A DNA stretch of 64,000 bases, taken from contig OZ024908.1 in assembly GCA_964017125.1 (NCBI GenBank), positions 77,482,239-77,546,238 of the forward strand, written 5' to 3'. Positions 1 to 10,853 of this stretch are shown piece after piece (within the stretch, counting starts at the first letter, position 1; the number at the start of each line of letters is the position of its first letter). A program made the translations under genes and the position numbers. Source of the stretch: Flabesymbios commensalis (Eukaryota; Annelida; Polychaeta; Terebellida; Flabelligeridae). The notes beneath the pieces were generated by a model. It made no database searches and was not told the origin of the DNA. It was given only the letters and a program-made list of their open reading frames with translations.

Positions 1-812
1 TGTCCCTTTAAATAAAAATGTATATTTCACCATACTTTGTCCCTTTTTCATGTCAGATGGTCGTAATGAAAGGGTTAATTTTACTAGGCTACATGAACGG
101 ACATTGCAATAAAAGTTGTTATTCGGTCATATTTCAGGCCAGAAGTATATAATTTATATCAATTTGCATTGCCTTCAATCGCTAGGGCCAAAAATCTTTT
201 TTTAATAATACGAAATTTGTTATTTTTGGAGATAAATATCTTAGCCAAGGCCTAATTGCTATATTGTGTAAGATAACACAGGCGACTGCAGCAGAGAGCG
301 GTGGGAGTGCGGCTAGCACCACTCCCCCTCCGCGACAGACTGACACCCCCGAGAACACGTATCATAGCAAGCACGAAGAATTCACCCAATGTTGTTCTAC
401 TGTTGGCCTGACATCTTCTACGTCGGAACGACATAAAAACAACATTGGGTCAATGCCTCGAGTTAACTGGGTTTGGTCACAGTCAATTAGCAAACTCGAG
501 ACGCTGACACAATGTTAGCCTAATAGTGGCCCGGCCTGTCTATTGAAAGTGTTGTTACAAACAAGAAGGAGGCAGTGACATCAGCGTAAAGGAAGTATAT
601 ACTTGCGCTACAAGTGAGCAAATACGGCCTTTGGCAGCGCTATGGCAGAAAGAGCCAGTTAAAAAGCAGTAAATGCCCAGTTTACCAGGGAGCAGATAAT
701 GCCTTTTGACTTTACACAGGCAGAACAGATGTTAAACGGAAGTTAAGGACAGACATTTGCACTGAAAGTCAGCCTAAAAACTTGGAGACTCTGTCTCCAA
801 GCTAAAAAATGT
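1..812 (+). repeat. Dispersed element, copy A (cut by window edge)
   Basis: This block matches 30313-31345 along most of its length, from the shared stretch around GTCAGATGGTCGTAATGAAA (53-72) to the shared tail around CAGAACAGAT and GACAGACRTTTG. No coding region is seen. It contains a 111-bp fold-back (362-472). It ends in a hairpin with 9-bp arms (CTTGGAGAC, loop TCT, GTCTCCAAG; 781-801) followed at once by CTAAAAAA. A terminal hairpin followed by CTAA resembles a Helitron 3' end, but the expected T after the terminus is absent, so the class is uncertain. The 5' end lies outside the window. Confidence 0.7.
362..472. repeat. 111-bp fold-back element
   Basis: The two halves are inverted copies: CACCCAATGTTGTT on the left pairs with AACAACATTGGGT on the right, and the right end AACTGGGT matches the element ends CCCAGC/GCTGGGT seen at 30661-30771 and 21108-21218. 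The length equals those copies exactly. It is non-coding and could form one long hairpin. Confidence 0.75.
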
Positions 813-857
813 AAATAATTGTTATAAAAAAAGGAATGTTCATTTGGTTAAAGCGAC

Positions 858-1060
858 ACAATCAGGCTAAAATCCTCAAGAAATCAGTATTTTTATTTTG
901 GCTCCGTGTAATGTCCATAATATGCCAACTTGTCCATAGACTATAATTGCGTATTTTTTTTTGAATTTCGTGTTGCGCATTTGCCAGTTAAGTGAGAAAT
1001 AAGTACGAAATTTCATTTGGGACATGCATGTCCAAAATTAGAAATACGGGAATAGGGGGT
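858..1060 (-). repeat. Dispersed non-coding repeat family, fragment
   Basis: In reverse complement this resembles 29680-29880, with shorter matches at 1850-1915 and 52020-52145. Shared words include AGAAATACGGGAAT, CTATGGACA, AGCCAAAATA and GATTTTAGCCTG. No protein is seen. The class is unknown. Confidence 0.55.
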
Positions 1061-2640
1061 CTGGTCAAGTTAATTTTTTTATTTTTAAATCCGATAAAAA
1101 GTGGTTGGGGTCAAAACTGGGACACTGCTGATAATGTCCTTTATTTATAGCCTATCAGCTTCGGGGAAACACTTTTCTGTGGCCCTTAGTTGCCTTCACC
1201 ACATATCTCTCCAGAATCAAATTGCAGACAACTGTGTTAGTACAGTGACGAAACTAAGATTTTTAGTATAAAAAATTGCTTTTTCTGCCTTTGTATAAAT
1301 GTGTAAAACAAGTTGAATATTCATGTACAGTACCTCGCGTTTCTGTATTTGGAGTATCCAAGCTACCTTCTTCGTGGATATGTATAAGCTAATGTTGTTT
1401 ACTAGTTCGATTATCGAGTAGGGGTAAGGGAATGGCTTATAAATGTGCAGGCATTAAGAGAACTGGGACCATGCGTAATGGAATGTGTGGGACATGGGAA
1501 CGGGGACATGGCGTCCCACGTCTCCCCGTGAGTGCCCACTTCTCCACATAAGTGTACCACTCCTTTACATATTGGGTAATAATTGTGTAGATGTCTTCAT
1601 AAACTGTCCCACTTTACCCCGTCAGTTCCTACTTGCTATGTCCTAGTTCTCCACGTTTCAAACTTTTTCAGCATGGTGGAAAAAAGTGCTTCCCATTACA
1701 TCTCACTGAAATGTTTAATAATATCCCCAGAGTATATGATAGATATATATATATACAAACTTATAAAAGGCATAACAATAACACACAAAGTAGGGTTAAA
1801 TAACGATAATGAAGGGCTTGCGACATACTTGCTACGTTGCCACAGCAGCCCAAAATTCAAAAGCCAAAATAAAAATACTGATTTTTCGATGATTTTAGCC
1901 TGTTTGTGTTACTGGCTCATATGATTATTATACTAAATGCCTGTACAGTCCTGGACATCATGTGACATAATTTTGTTGGTTGATCACTAATTAATGCGGT
2001 CGGACCACTATTACAGTCAAATAATTAAGGACAGCATTTGGCTGAAGTCTACTGTATATGAAACGAATATCAATCCCTTTGTAATGCCAGTGATCATTCA
2101 GTAACCAATACACACTCGCTAAATGAGTAAATTGTCAAAAATAACAGACTAAGTATCACTATTGTAAACCAAATAAAACGAACACTTGAAGTTGAGGACA
2201 AAATTATTCATTACATGAAATACCCACTATCAAACTTGTGCTTGAAAAAAAATATTAATAAATAACAGACCAATTAAATATCATTAATATAATTTATTTG
2301 TAATATGGACATTAAAGTAAGTAATGCAGATAATAAAGTAATGTGCAGCATTATTATTATCATTGACGAATACTGTCACCCTTGTCACACCAAATAGACC
2401 AGTGAATAATAAAATATGGTATATATTGGTAAGCTTAACCCTTTCAACACAACAGTCCATTTTTGTAACCTGACTGCTACTGCATTCTGATCTGCAGGTG
2501 GTGAAAGAGTTAAGCCTTGGAATTCAAACCTGATGGTAACCAAGTACCAGGCTTGAAAAACAAACACAAATTTGTTTAACATTTGATTTCAATTCTAATG
2601 AGTAAACTATGCTATATGTGCTTAATGCAAAGACATTAAA
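1061..2640. other. AT-rich non-coding stretch
   Basis: No credible coding region, RNA gene or strong repeat was recognised apart from a short plus-strand match at 1850-1915 to the repeat described at 858-1060. The open frames here have no recognisable protein character. Confidence 0.5.
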
Positions 2641-3241
2641 GGTATATAATCGCGTAAAATGTTTGGATTCAATAATACACCTTAAGTTATAGTGAGACCT
2701 ATCATTATGTTGGGAGCTAGATGGATTGTGAAGAACAATAAATTTACAAAGTTTTACACCTGAAAAATAGATAAACATGAATAATAATTTGAATACATGA
2801 TAGTCAAAAAATTAGTTTTATTTAATAGTCTAGCTGACTGTATTTTTGATGACTTCTTTTTCATTTTGCATTTAATTTCTGTTATTTTTAAAATATATAC
2901 TCTAATACAGTATCATTCACCATCAAATTTTAGACGTATTTTTTTTAGTATATTCAAGATCAACACCACTTAGAATAAATCAATCTGTCCTGCGGATAGG
3001 CTTGTAAATCCATAAATAAGATTGTTAAAAAGTGGATGATAATAGGTCATTTTAAGATAATTAAATATACCATTAATAAAACGACATCACCCGTTTTTTT
3101 ATGGAATGTGTTTCACACAGCTTTTTGAATCATATTGTATAAATTACAGGTGATGAGTGTTTCATCTAGCTCCCAATATTATGACATTATATCTTCAGGT
3201 ATAATATTGAATCCAAACTTTTTACGAGAATGTATACGGTA
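2641..3241. mobile_element. Possible non-autonomous TIR element
   Basis: About 95 bp at 2641-2740 recur inverted at 3150-3241. Shared words are TTTGGATTCAATA and GGGAGCTAGATG, read on the plus strand at the left and on the minus strand at the right. The roughly 400 bp between are AT-rich and non-coding. No target-site duplication was identified, so the exact ends are uncertain. Confidence 0.5.
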
Positions 3242-3299
3242 GGTTTAAACAGATTATAACAACTAATTAAGCAATTTAAGGACACTTTCTTCATGGTTT

Positions 3300-3418
3300 A
3301 AAACACATATTTAATCATTTATGTTTTATATATATAGTATAGGCTAGTAGGTTATATGATACAGATTCATATGACCTACTGAAATTACATGTAAAACATC
3401 AATGAAAAAATATGTATT
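3300..3418. repeat. Long hairpin (about 55-bp arms)
   Basis: AGTAGGTTATATGA is followed after a short loop by TCATATGACCTACT, and the pairing continues outward through TTTATGTTTTA / TAAAACATCAA and ATATTT / AAATAT. It is AT-rich and non-coding. It could be a small fold-back element. Confidence 0.55.
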
Positions 3419-3839
3419 TTGGCTAATGACACATGATCACATATGTAATGTAGGCCTACATATTTAGAACTGTGATATCAGTTCTTTTAACCGAAACAAT
3501 AAGTTGAAAATGTAGATACAAATGCATTGAGTCTTGAGTTATTTGGGACACTTTGATTCTTAAATAATCATGGGTAATTTACGGTTCAAATATTTTAATC
3601 ATTTTCATCAACATAGCAAATAATTTGATCCACTTTATGTGCACTTGCAATACAATTTCAAACAAGACTACATAAGTCCAAGAGCTCCCTCTCTGAATTA
3701 GAATTTGATTCAAGCAATTTTGTGTAGGGTTATTAATGTAGTCCTAGGCTAGGTCATAAATCAAGACGCAAGACAACTAGGTCTAAGAAGCTCAGTCTAA
3801 GAGCAAGATAAGAACTAGAAAGTCTGTCAGAGATTGCAA

Positions 3840-5225
3840 ACTTCCATTGAAATTAATGATCCTAATCAGTATCCCAGTAATGGTCTACCTATCTGGCACG
3901 GTTTACCTGATATCAGACCAATCGAGGTAAATAATAGCTGATTTACGGTCATTTTGAATTTGATATAAACTAGTTAAAAAATTTAAGGGTGCATCCTCCC
4001 ACGAAACCTCAAGTTTTGTTTCATAGTAATGGACTAGCATCTAACAAAGTTTGCAAAATATTGGGCATGTGAAAGTAATAATGGCCGATAGGGGGGCCAT
4101 TTTAAATTTGATCGAGTCGGAATTTTTCAAGATGCATCCTCAGCTGAAATCTCACATTTCATTCCATAGTAATGGTCTAGCACGGTTTACTAAATATCGG
4201 CCATGCGAAAGTGAATAATGGCCAATAGGCGGCCATTTTAAATTTGATCGAGTCTAAATTTTTCAAGATACATCCTCTGTTTTATAGTGATGGTCCAGCT
4301 ATCTAACACGGTTTACCAAATATCAGCAATGTGAAAGTAAATAGTGGCCGATAGGCGGCCATTTTGAATTCTATTGAGTGGAAAGTTTTTAAAAGGCATC
4401 CTCACCGGAAACGTCACATTTTGTTTTAGAGGAATGGTCTAGCTATCTAGCACGGTTTACCTGATATCAGGCATATCGAGGTAAATAATGCCGATTGTCG
4501 GCCATTTTGAATACGTAAGTTAAATATTTTCAGGGTGCATCCTCCTCTGAAAAACTCACACTTTATTTTATAGTAATGGTCTAGCCATCTTGCACGGTTT
4601 ACCAAATATCGGCCATGTGAAAATGAATAATGGCTGAAAAGGCGGCCATTTTGAATTTAATCAAGTCAAATTTTTTCAAGATGCATCCTCATCTGAAATC
4701 TCACATTTCGTTTTATAGTAATGGTCTAGCCATCTAGCACGGTTTAGTGAATAACGGCCATGTGAAAGTGAATAATGGCCGATTGGCGGCCATTTTGAAC
4801 TTGGTTTGAGTTGAATTTTTTCACAATGCATCCTCTCCTGAAACCTTACAATTTGTTTTATAGTAATGGTGTAGATATCTTGAGCGGTTTTCATGATATT
4901 CCGCAATATCAGGCCTGTTGAGGTGAATAATGGCCGATAGGCGGCCATTTTGAATTTGATCAACATGAAATTTTTCAAGATGCATCATCTCCTGAAACCT
5001 TACAATGTGTTTGATAGTAATGGTGTAGCTATCCTGAGCGGTTCTCATGATACTCCGCAATATCAGGCCTGTTGAGGTGAATAATGGCCGATAGGTGGCC
5101 ATTTTTAATTTTATCGACTTGAAATTTTTCAAGATGCATGCTCTCCTGAAACCTCACAGTTTGTTTTATAGTAATGGTTTAGCTATCTTGAGCGGTTTAC
5201 ATGATATTCCGCAAAATCTTCCAGT
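3840..5225. repeat. Diverged tandem array, about 8-10 units
   Basis: Units of roughly 120-145 bp repeat the words GGCGGCCATTTTGAATTTGA, TTTTTCAAGATGCATCCTC, TATAGTAATGGTCTAGC, CGGTTTACC and GTGAATAATGGCCGATAG. Units differ by many substitutions and small length changes, so the array is old. Open frames across it are by-products of the repetition. A single related unit lies at 35200-35350. Confidence 0.8.
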
Positions 5226-5787
5226 CGGATTTACCGATGTTATAAATTAGGTCAAAGTGCTGGGTCAACTTCAAGGTCAAGGTCCAAAAACCTGAAAAGG
5301 CAAAACTAGGGACCTTAGAGAACATGTATGTGCAATATGACTGTCATCGGCCCAGTACTTTTTGAGATCTGCTCCGGAAACGAAGTGTGCGTCAAAACGT
5401 CTAAATAGGTCATAGTTCTGAGCCAAAAGTAGGTCAGAGTTCATATACCCCAAAAGGCACAACTAGACCCCCTAGAGGTGTTGTGTGTAAAATTTGAAGA
5501 CAATCGGACAAGTACTTTCAGAGATATGCTCCAAAAACGAATTGTTCACAGACAGCCCAAAGCCGTAACATCATCATTTTCTCCTCTGCGACCTTGCGTG
5601 ATGAATTCAGATTAAATATATTTTAGTCTGTCCATTATCCACTTGAAAGTAACCCATATACCAAAAATTGTTATTATAGCTTATTTTCTTACAAAGTTAT
5701 AGGCAAAAGAAGAGGTAAAAACACAACGGAGGCGGAATCCGTAGCTCCCTCCGTGTCACCTACGGTGACGGCGGGAGCTAAAAAGGC
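5226..5787. repeat. Repeat tail with internal duplication and end hairpin
   Basis: Continues from the array. It holds two related stretches (around AAAAGGCAAAACTAGGGACC at 5296 and AAAAGGCACAACTAGACCCC at 5452). It ends in a hairpin at 5742-5780 with arms TAGCTCCCTCCGTGTCACC / GGTGACGGCGGGAGCTA, directly followed by AAAAAGG, so that CTAAAAA straddles the arm end. The unit at 35200-35702 has the same order of parts. Confidence 0.55.
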
Positions 5788-6436
5788 AGCAGGTATCCCA
5801 AAGAGCTGCAACATCTAACCTTTACCCAAGGTTGCTTTGGTGCGGATTCATGAGTAAGTAGACATGTCAATATCAAACAGGTAAGGTTGCTTTCCAGAGG
5901 TTAAAATGAATAGAATTTTAATGTTTGCTTGTATGACGTTTGATGGACAATTAAAAAAAAGAAATGTCATCATGATTATGGAACACTCAAGAACAACATT
6001 CAACCAGCCTGAGTGAGATGCAACCGCATAGGCCTAGTTTAGTGTCAAGAGCTGGGCTAAATAGTAAAAGCTGTTTTTCCATGCTTCTGACCAGTGTAGG
6101 CCACCATAGTGCACAATGAGAACAATTATTGTGAGGGTAAACCAATTCAAATTTGAAATTCACCTATAAATACCAGGAGTTAATATGGTAAATCACCACG
6201 TCAACGCATCATTCTAATGATATGTGAATTCCATTCCGTCATCATCAACTAGTATAAATAAATCTGTAATTAGAACACATTAACTCTTACACCATGTACA
6301 CAGCTAAGCATGACCAGTCTTTTGAATATGTTTTATAAGCAGGTTAAAAAACAGTTATTGGGAATGAAATGAATTTTTAAATATCATGATTTGCAAAATA
6401 TTTGGTCTGAAAATTATTACAAATATTAACAAGAGT
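5788..6436. other. Non-coding, nothing recognised
   Basis: No gene, RNA or clear repeat was seen. It lies downstream of the GINS3 stop on the minus strand and may include more distal 3' sequence. Confidence 0.45.
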
Positions 6437-6500
6437 AATTTTCACCCACTTGAAGTGTTGGTTCGCTGTAGTGAGAAACAACTTCAAGTGGGTGAAAATT
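6437..6500. repeat. About 62-nt hairpin, family 2, copy 1
   Basis: TTTTCACCCACTTGAAGT pairs with ACTTCAAGTGGGTGAAAA around a loop containing GTAGTGAGAAA. The same hairpin occurs at 29005-29064 and, in the opposite orientation, at 41745-41803. The arms are about 20-22 nt. Confidence 0.7.
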
Positions 6501-6815
6501 TAGTCTTCAATGTAGCGCTTCAAGGGTTGCTTCATTGTGCAATAAAAGCAGTTGGGTAAGTAGAACTTGGAGCACAGCTTTTCAGATGGCAATGATAACA
6601 GACTCTGTATTACGTAGGCCTATATCTGCATAGGCCTACGTAATTTATGATAACAGGCACTGTATTACGTAGGCTTACATAGAATCTACATAGGCCTAAG
6701 TATATGCAGCTTTGGCTCAAAACAGGAATGGCTTTTCTAACAGTGCAGCATTGTATCAAAACATATGTCAGTGCTCTGTGATTACTGTGACTAGTTCAGA
6801 CCATGCGGGTAAGGA

Positions 6816-7647
6816 TTATTGTGTGTCACCTTCCATCTGCGCTCTTTTACGCTTGCGGTGTTTCATCACCATGTCGGCAGTTAGCAGCTGGTCAGTTTGA
6901 CGTGTTTCCCACCGGTGAAAGTCCTGCAGGCCACGCTGTCCGGCAAGAAATATAACCCTTTCTGCCTCGTCCAATCTGGACATCAGGGTTGATGTGTCCT
7001 CATTCAGTGTGTTTTGTGAGGAGTCCATTATATGACGAAACCGATCTTGAAATGCCTAACCATGTGAAAAAATATATATAACCTTCTGTAAATATGTAAC
7101 TTGCTTATTTATTAATATTATATTTCCACATCATAAATACAAAATAAGGATTCCTGACTTTTCAGTTTATTAAGATGTATATAGGCCTAACTTCAGAACT
7201 GAGAAGCATATAGGTAGGCTACACAGGACTGTAAGTACAGTGACACCATTATTTATTTATTGTAAAATTGGGTACTATGATTTTTTATTGTAAAACAATC
7301 AGCCTTACTTAACAGTGAAAGTTCCATTAACAAAAAAAAAGAATTTACTCTGAAAAATATTACCCAACATACTTGCAGGAGTGTCTTTGCAATATCAAGA
7401 GATTCTGGGTGATCGAACTGTATGAGCCTGGTGCCACATGCATAGAAGTGTGGGCCCAATTTGTGTAGGTCCACCACAGTGGCATCAGCACTGAGAATCT
7501 CCCGGTGTGGCTCTCTGTATGATTTGGGCAGCTCCACTGATACCACGTGTCTACGACGACTGCAGAGTGACGAGGCTAGCCAGATGGGAAGCTCCATCTT
7601 AATCCCAGCAGGAATGTCATCTGATTCGGCACTGGTATCAAGGTAGC
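6816..7647 (-). CDS. GINS3: GINS complex subunit 3 (Psf3), exons 2 and 3
   Basis: GINS3 is one of four subunits of the GINS complex, which joins Cdc45 and MCM2-7 to form the replicative CMG helicase in the nucleus. Exon 2 is 7373-7647, 91 codons plus two bases, starting YLDTSAESDDIPAGIKMELP and including the family stretches VSVELPKSYREPHREIL and ADATVVDLHKLGPHFYACG. Exon 3 is 6816-7055, 80 codons with stop, containing FRHIMDSSQN, EDTS, RLDEAER, QRGLQDFHRWE and HRKRKR. The intron (7056-7372) is GTATGT...TTAG, phase 0, so the junction reads TLLQ|AFQDRF, as in vertebrate GINS3. Together they give about 170 residues, against 216 in the human protein. The missing N-terminal exon of about 45 codons should lie at higher coordinates but was not found. 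Exon 2's acceptor is followed upstream by tandem copies of itself (see 7648-8160). Identification is from memory of the human protein. Confidence 0.95.
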
Positions 7648-8160
7648 CTAGAATCGGAAAAAAGGATTAGAAAACAGAAATAACATGTACCGGTACGTTG
7701 TATATGTCAACTGATTCGGCACTGGTATCAAAGTAGCCTAGAATAAAAAAAAAAGGATTAGAAAACAAAAATAATATGTACCGGTATATGTCAACTGATT
7801 CGCACTGGTATCAAAGTAGCCTAGAATAAGAAAAAAAGGATTAGAAAACAAAAATAATATGTACCGGTATATGTCAACTGATTCGGCACTGGTATCAAAG
7901 TAGCCTAGAATAAGAAAAAAAGGATTAGAAAACAAAAATAATATGTACCGGTATATGTCAACTGATTCGGCACTGGTATCAAAGTAGCCTAGAATAAGAA
8001 AAAAAGGATTAGAAAACAAAAATAATATGTACCGGTATATGTCAACTGATTCGGCACTGGTATCAAGGTAGCCTAGAATAAGAAAAAAAGGATTAGAAAA
8101 CAAAAATAATATGTACCGGTCAGTATACATGGTATATGTCATCTGATTCGAAAAAAAGGA
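7648..8160 (-). repeat. 84-bp minisatellite made from the GINS3 exon-2 acceptor
   Basis: On the minus strand each unit reads TTCTAATCC (branch-point-like), a T-rich tract, TTATTCTAG, then GCTACTTTGATACCAGTGCC, which is the start of GINS3 exon 2. The shared word CTGATTCGGCACTGG on the plus strand starts at 7621 (true exon), 7711, 7795 (one base shorter), 7878, 7962 and 8046, with a partial copy at 8143. Spacings are 90, 84, 83, 84 and 84 bp. Five extra complete acceptors therefore sit upstream of the real one. Most units are open in the exon frame as a 28-residue repeat (YFDTSAESVDIY...), but by hand translation the unit nearest exon 2 carries an in-frame TAA at the branch-point word. Confidence 0.9.
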
Positions 8161-8509
8161 CTAGAAAACATGCACTGGTACATGTATATGTCATTAAACA
8201 TCACATCTGGTGGGGCAGAGGGGTTTCCATTTAATTTTTGTTAAATCATAACCACTAAAATATAAGGACCACATTTTGTCCGACATCATGTTTCTTAAAT
8301 TGGTTGAAACTAGCAGTTGGGGAGAATAAGAATCAATAGCCAAACTGTCAACAAAATTACTATCAACCAAGAAGCAGAAATTGTCTGTCTTGTCCTTTTT
8401 TGCTAACCGTTAATGGTAGAAATGGAGACATTGTTGTAAAACTAAAATCATGAGTAGTTTGAATGGCTATTTCTCACTCTTTCATGGTCTTCCATAACCT
8501 ACCAGCAGT
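8161..8509. other. GINS3 intron 1 or upstream sequence
   Basis: No coding exon seen. 8395-8500 resembles 12930-13030 (both contain CTTTTTTGCT/CTTTTTGCTC, TGGTAG, AATG and TTTGAATGGC in the same order), so it is part of a dispersed repeat. Confidence 0.45.
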
Positions 8510-9849
8510 CAGGGTTCCCCACAGTACTGGCAGAGCCGGTTGCCGACCAGATGAATTTTATGCGGACCAGCATGTAATAGGTGTCGTCTGGCTGTCATCT
8601 CGTCATCAAGATGGTAGATTTGCCAATAGTCACCCGGTGTTTTAGCGGTTAACGCCCACCCAAACGAGAGAGAGCACACCTCCCCTCTTATTATTGCCGT
8701 CACCTGTTACGTCAGACACTGATGAGAGGGGAGGGGTGTATACATGTATACTTGCCATAAACAGTGTGCTCTAGAGACTACATGTAGGCCTACACAGTAA
8801 GCAGTTAACATGCTAGCGTGGTAGCGTTCACACATCTGCGAAGCTGGGCCAACCGGCAGCCAGCCCTGGTCATTGCTGGTGTATGCCTACACAGCTCTAC
8901 ACATACACGCCACTCTGGTGACCACACCCGCACGAGGCCCAGCATTCAAACAACCCTCAACTAAATGTGGCTGACCCTAACCCCCCCTCCCCCTCATCCA
9001 TTGTGCACGAGATACACAGACGCTGAAACAATGTTCATTTAATGTTGGCCAGCATTGGACATTGGACCAACAATTACATTAGGCCGATATTGGTCACGTT
9101 TACTGGATTATCCCTGCCTTAGACATAGTTTTGCCGCGCTAATGAACATCTTACATTATAGGTCCTCACTGTGTAGGCCTACATGGTTAGCCCCACCCAA
9201 TAACACAGAACGTTGATATAACATATCTTAAGTGTTAATACAACTAGATTGATATGCCCAGATAGTGTGATAAGCATAGTTTGGGCACTTAAATGCCTCG
9301 CCCCCAGCATCCTTTGTTCTTTCCCAGTGAACGCTATGGTTAAACTTGCTGTTAAACATAGCCTCACAGCTAGCTGCTCATACAAAGTTTCAACAATTAT
9401 TTGCAAAACAAAATATCAAAGCAACGGAAGGTATATCATAAGCATTCCTATCATGTGATTAAAAATAAGTTACAAGCCAAAATAGAGGATAAAGAAAAGA
9501 AAATTATAATAAAAAGTCTGGATTATGATGCATTAATATACCATGAATTATTTATGAAAGACCTACATTAATATAACATAAAAATATAAACATCAAACTA
9601 TTTGGTTCTCAAAAATTTTGCATCCCCCATTTATGCATGCACCTCTCTCATGCATGCGTTCAGAGATGGCATGATGGGTCCATGCATAAAAAGGGGACTA
9701 CTGTACTTTGGTGTGTCTTAATTAAAAAAATCTTTGATTTTTTTTTCGCGCGTGTGCAAAAGTAAACACTTTATTATGCTGCCCGCGCTCACTAAGTTAA
9801 GATTTTTGAGAAAACGACCAGATTATTTTTTTTTCTGTGGGGAACCCTG
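8510..9849. mobile_element. hAT-like element, no transposase seen
   Basis: The left end CAGGGTTCCCCACAG (8510-8524) and right end CTGTGGGGAACCCTG (9835-9849) are perfect 15-bp inverted repeats starting CAGGG, as is common in hAT transposons. Flanks CAGCAGT and CAGCTGT may be a decayed duplication of the target. The 1.3-kb interior shows no transposase; 9030-9110 holds a decayed copy of the fold-back family (AATGTTGGCCAGCATTGG). Confidence 0.65.
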
Positions 9850-10189
9850 CAGCTGTTACTACATGTATTATATTTTTGTGCAGGGTTCACACCTGGAAAA
9901 AACAAACAATCTATTTCCCCAGAATCATATACCATCTGTTGGCAATAAAAAACCTCCATTTTTGAGATTTTGTATTTTCCACATTTTGCTTTGAAGTTTG
10001 TTCTGGTGCATATTGAATATATTTATTTGGTATGTTTCTTAGATTGTTAGGTAGTTACATCAATAATCAAATTTAGATTTCCTGCTGAATTGTTTAAAAT
10101 ATGTGTTTTTATTAGGCAGTCACATTTTTAATAGTTAGTGCTTTATTCATTTGGCATTTGTATCATGTGCACTACCCACTAATGCTGTT
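9850..10189. other. Non-coding, nothing firm recognised
   Basis: A second CAGGGTTCACACC word at 9880 could be another hAT-type end, but no matching right end was found. Otherwise AT-rich and non-coding. Confidence 0.4.
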
Positions 10190-10665
10190 TAAGTCTTTTC
10201 ATTGACATTTAACAATTGTTTTCTTCCTGTCATAGCTAAGTAGCAAATACTTTACTAAAGTGGGTTGGGTCTTTACATTTGTCACTTTTCTCTTGACATG
10301 TTATGCTCTATAATCAAGCTAAGTCAAATATCACTGACAGTTGGGTCTTTACAAACGTAATCATTTGGCATTTAAAATTTGTTTTCTTCTTGTCATAGCT
10401 AAATAGCAAACACTTTAAGTGAGTTGTGTCTTACATTTGCCACTTTTCTCTCCAAGTTATACTCTATAATCAAGCCAAGTAAAATACCACTGATGGTTGG
10501 GTGTTTACAATCGCAATCATTTGGCATCTAAAATTTGTTTTCTTCCTGTCATAGCTGAATAACAAATAGTCTAAAGTGGGTTGGTTCTTTACATTTGTAA
10601 CTTTTATCTCCTTGTTATAATCTACCATCAAGCCAAGTAAGTGGTCACTTTGAACTTTGAATTTG
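10190..10665. repeat. Three-unit tandem repeat, about 160 bp
   Basis: Three units share TTTGTTTTCTTCYTGTCATAG, ACATTTGYCACTTTTCTC and ATAATCAAGCYAAGT. The CATAGCT word falls at 10231, 10394 and 10550, giving spacings of 163 and 156 bp. Units are clearly diverged. A loose relative is at 17255-17285. Confidence 0.7.
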
Positions 10666-10853
10666 CTACTCCAGCAGCACCTCCTATGTGGAGTATCAAG
10701 TTGGAGGGGGGAAGGGGCTGGTCGACTTAGTCAACCAGCTGACTCTTGGATGCTGCCAGTTTTTTATTCTATGGCAGCTGCCTGAAGAGAATTCCAATCA
10801 GGGATATTTTGATGCCAAAAAAAATTATGTCCCAGTGTGGTGTTAGCTCTAAG

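Noticed and set aside
4676-5132. Two overlapping minus-strand frames of about 100 codons as genes
   Set aside because: They follow the tandem repeat units and change frame with them; no protein family is suggested.
7738-8142. 134-codon minus-strand frame with a 28-residue repeat as a transmembrane repeat protein
   Set aside because: It is the translation of the amplified splice acceptor of GINS3; the hydrophobic residues come from the pyrimidine tract and branch-point region.
8509-8703. Minus-strand frame (DYWQIYHLDDEMTARRHLLH...) as the missing exon 1 of GINS3
   Set aside because: It has faint similarity to the GINS3 N-terminal region and lies at a suitable distance, but it has no in-frame ATG upstream, no good donor, and lies inside the hAT-like element whose end begins at 8510.
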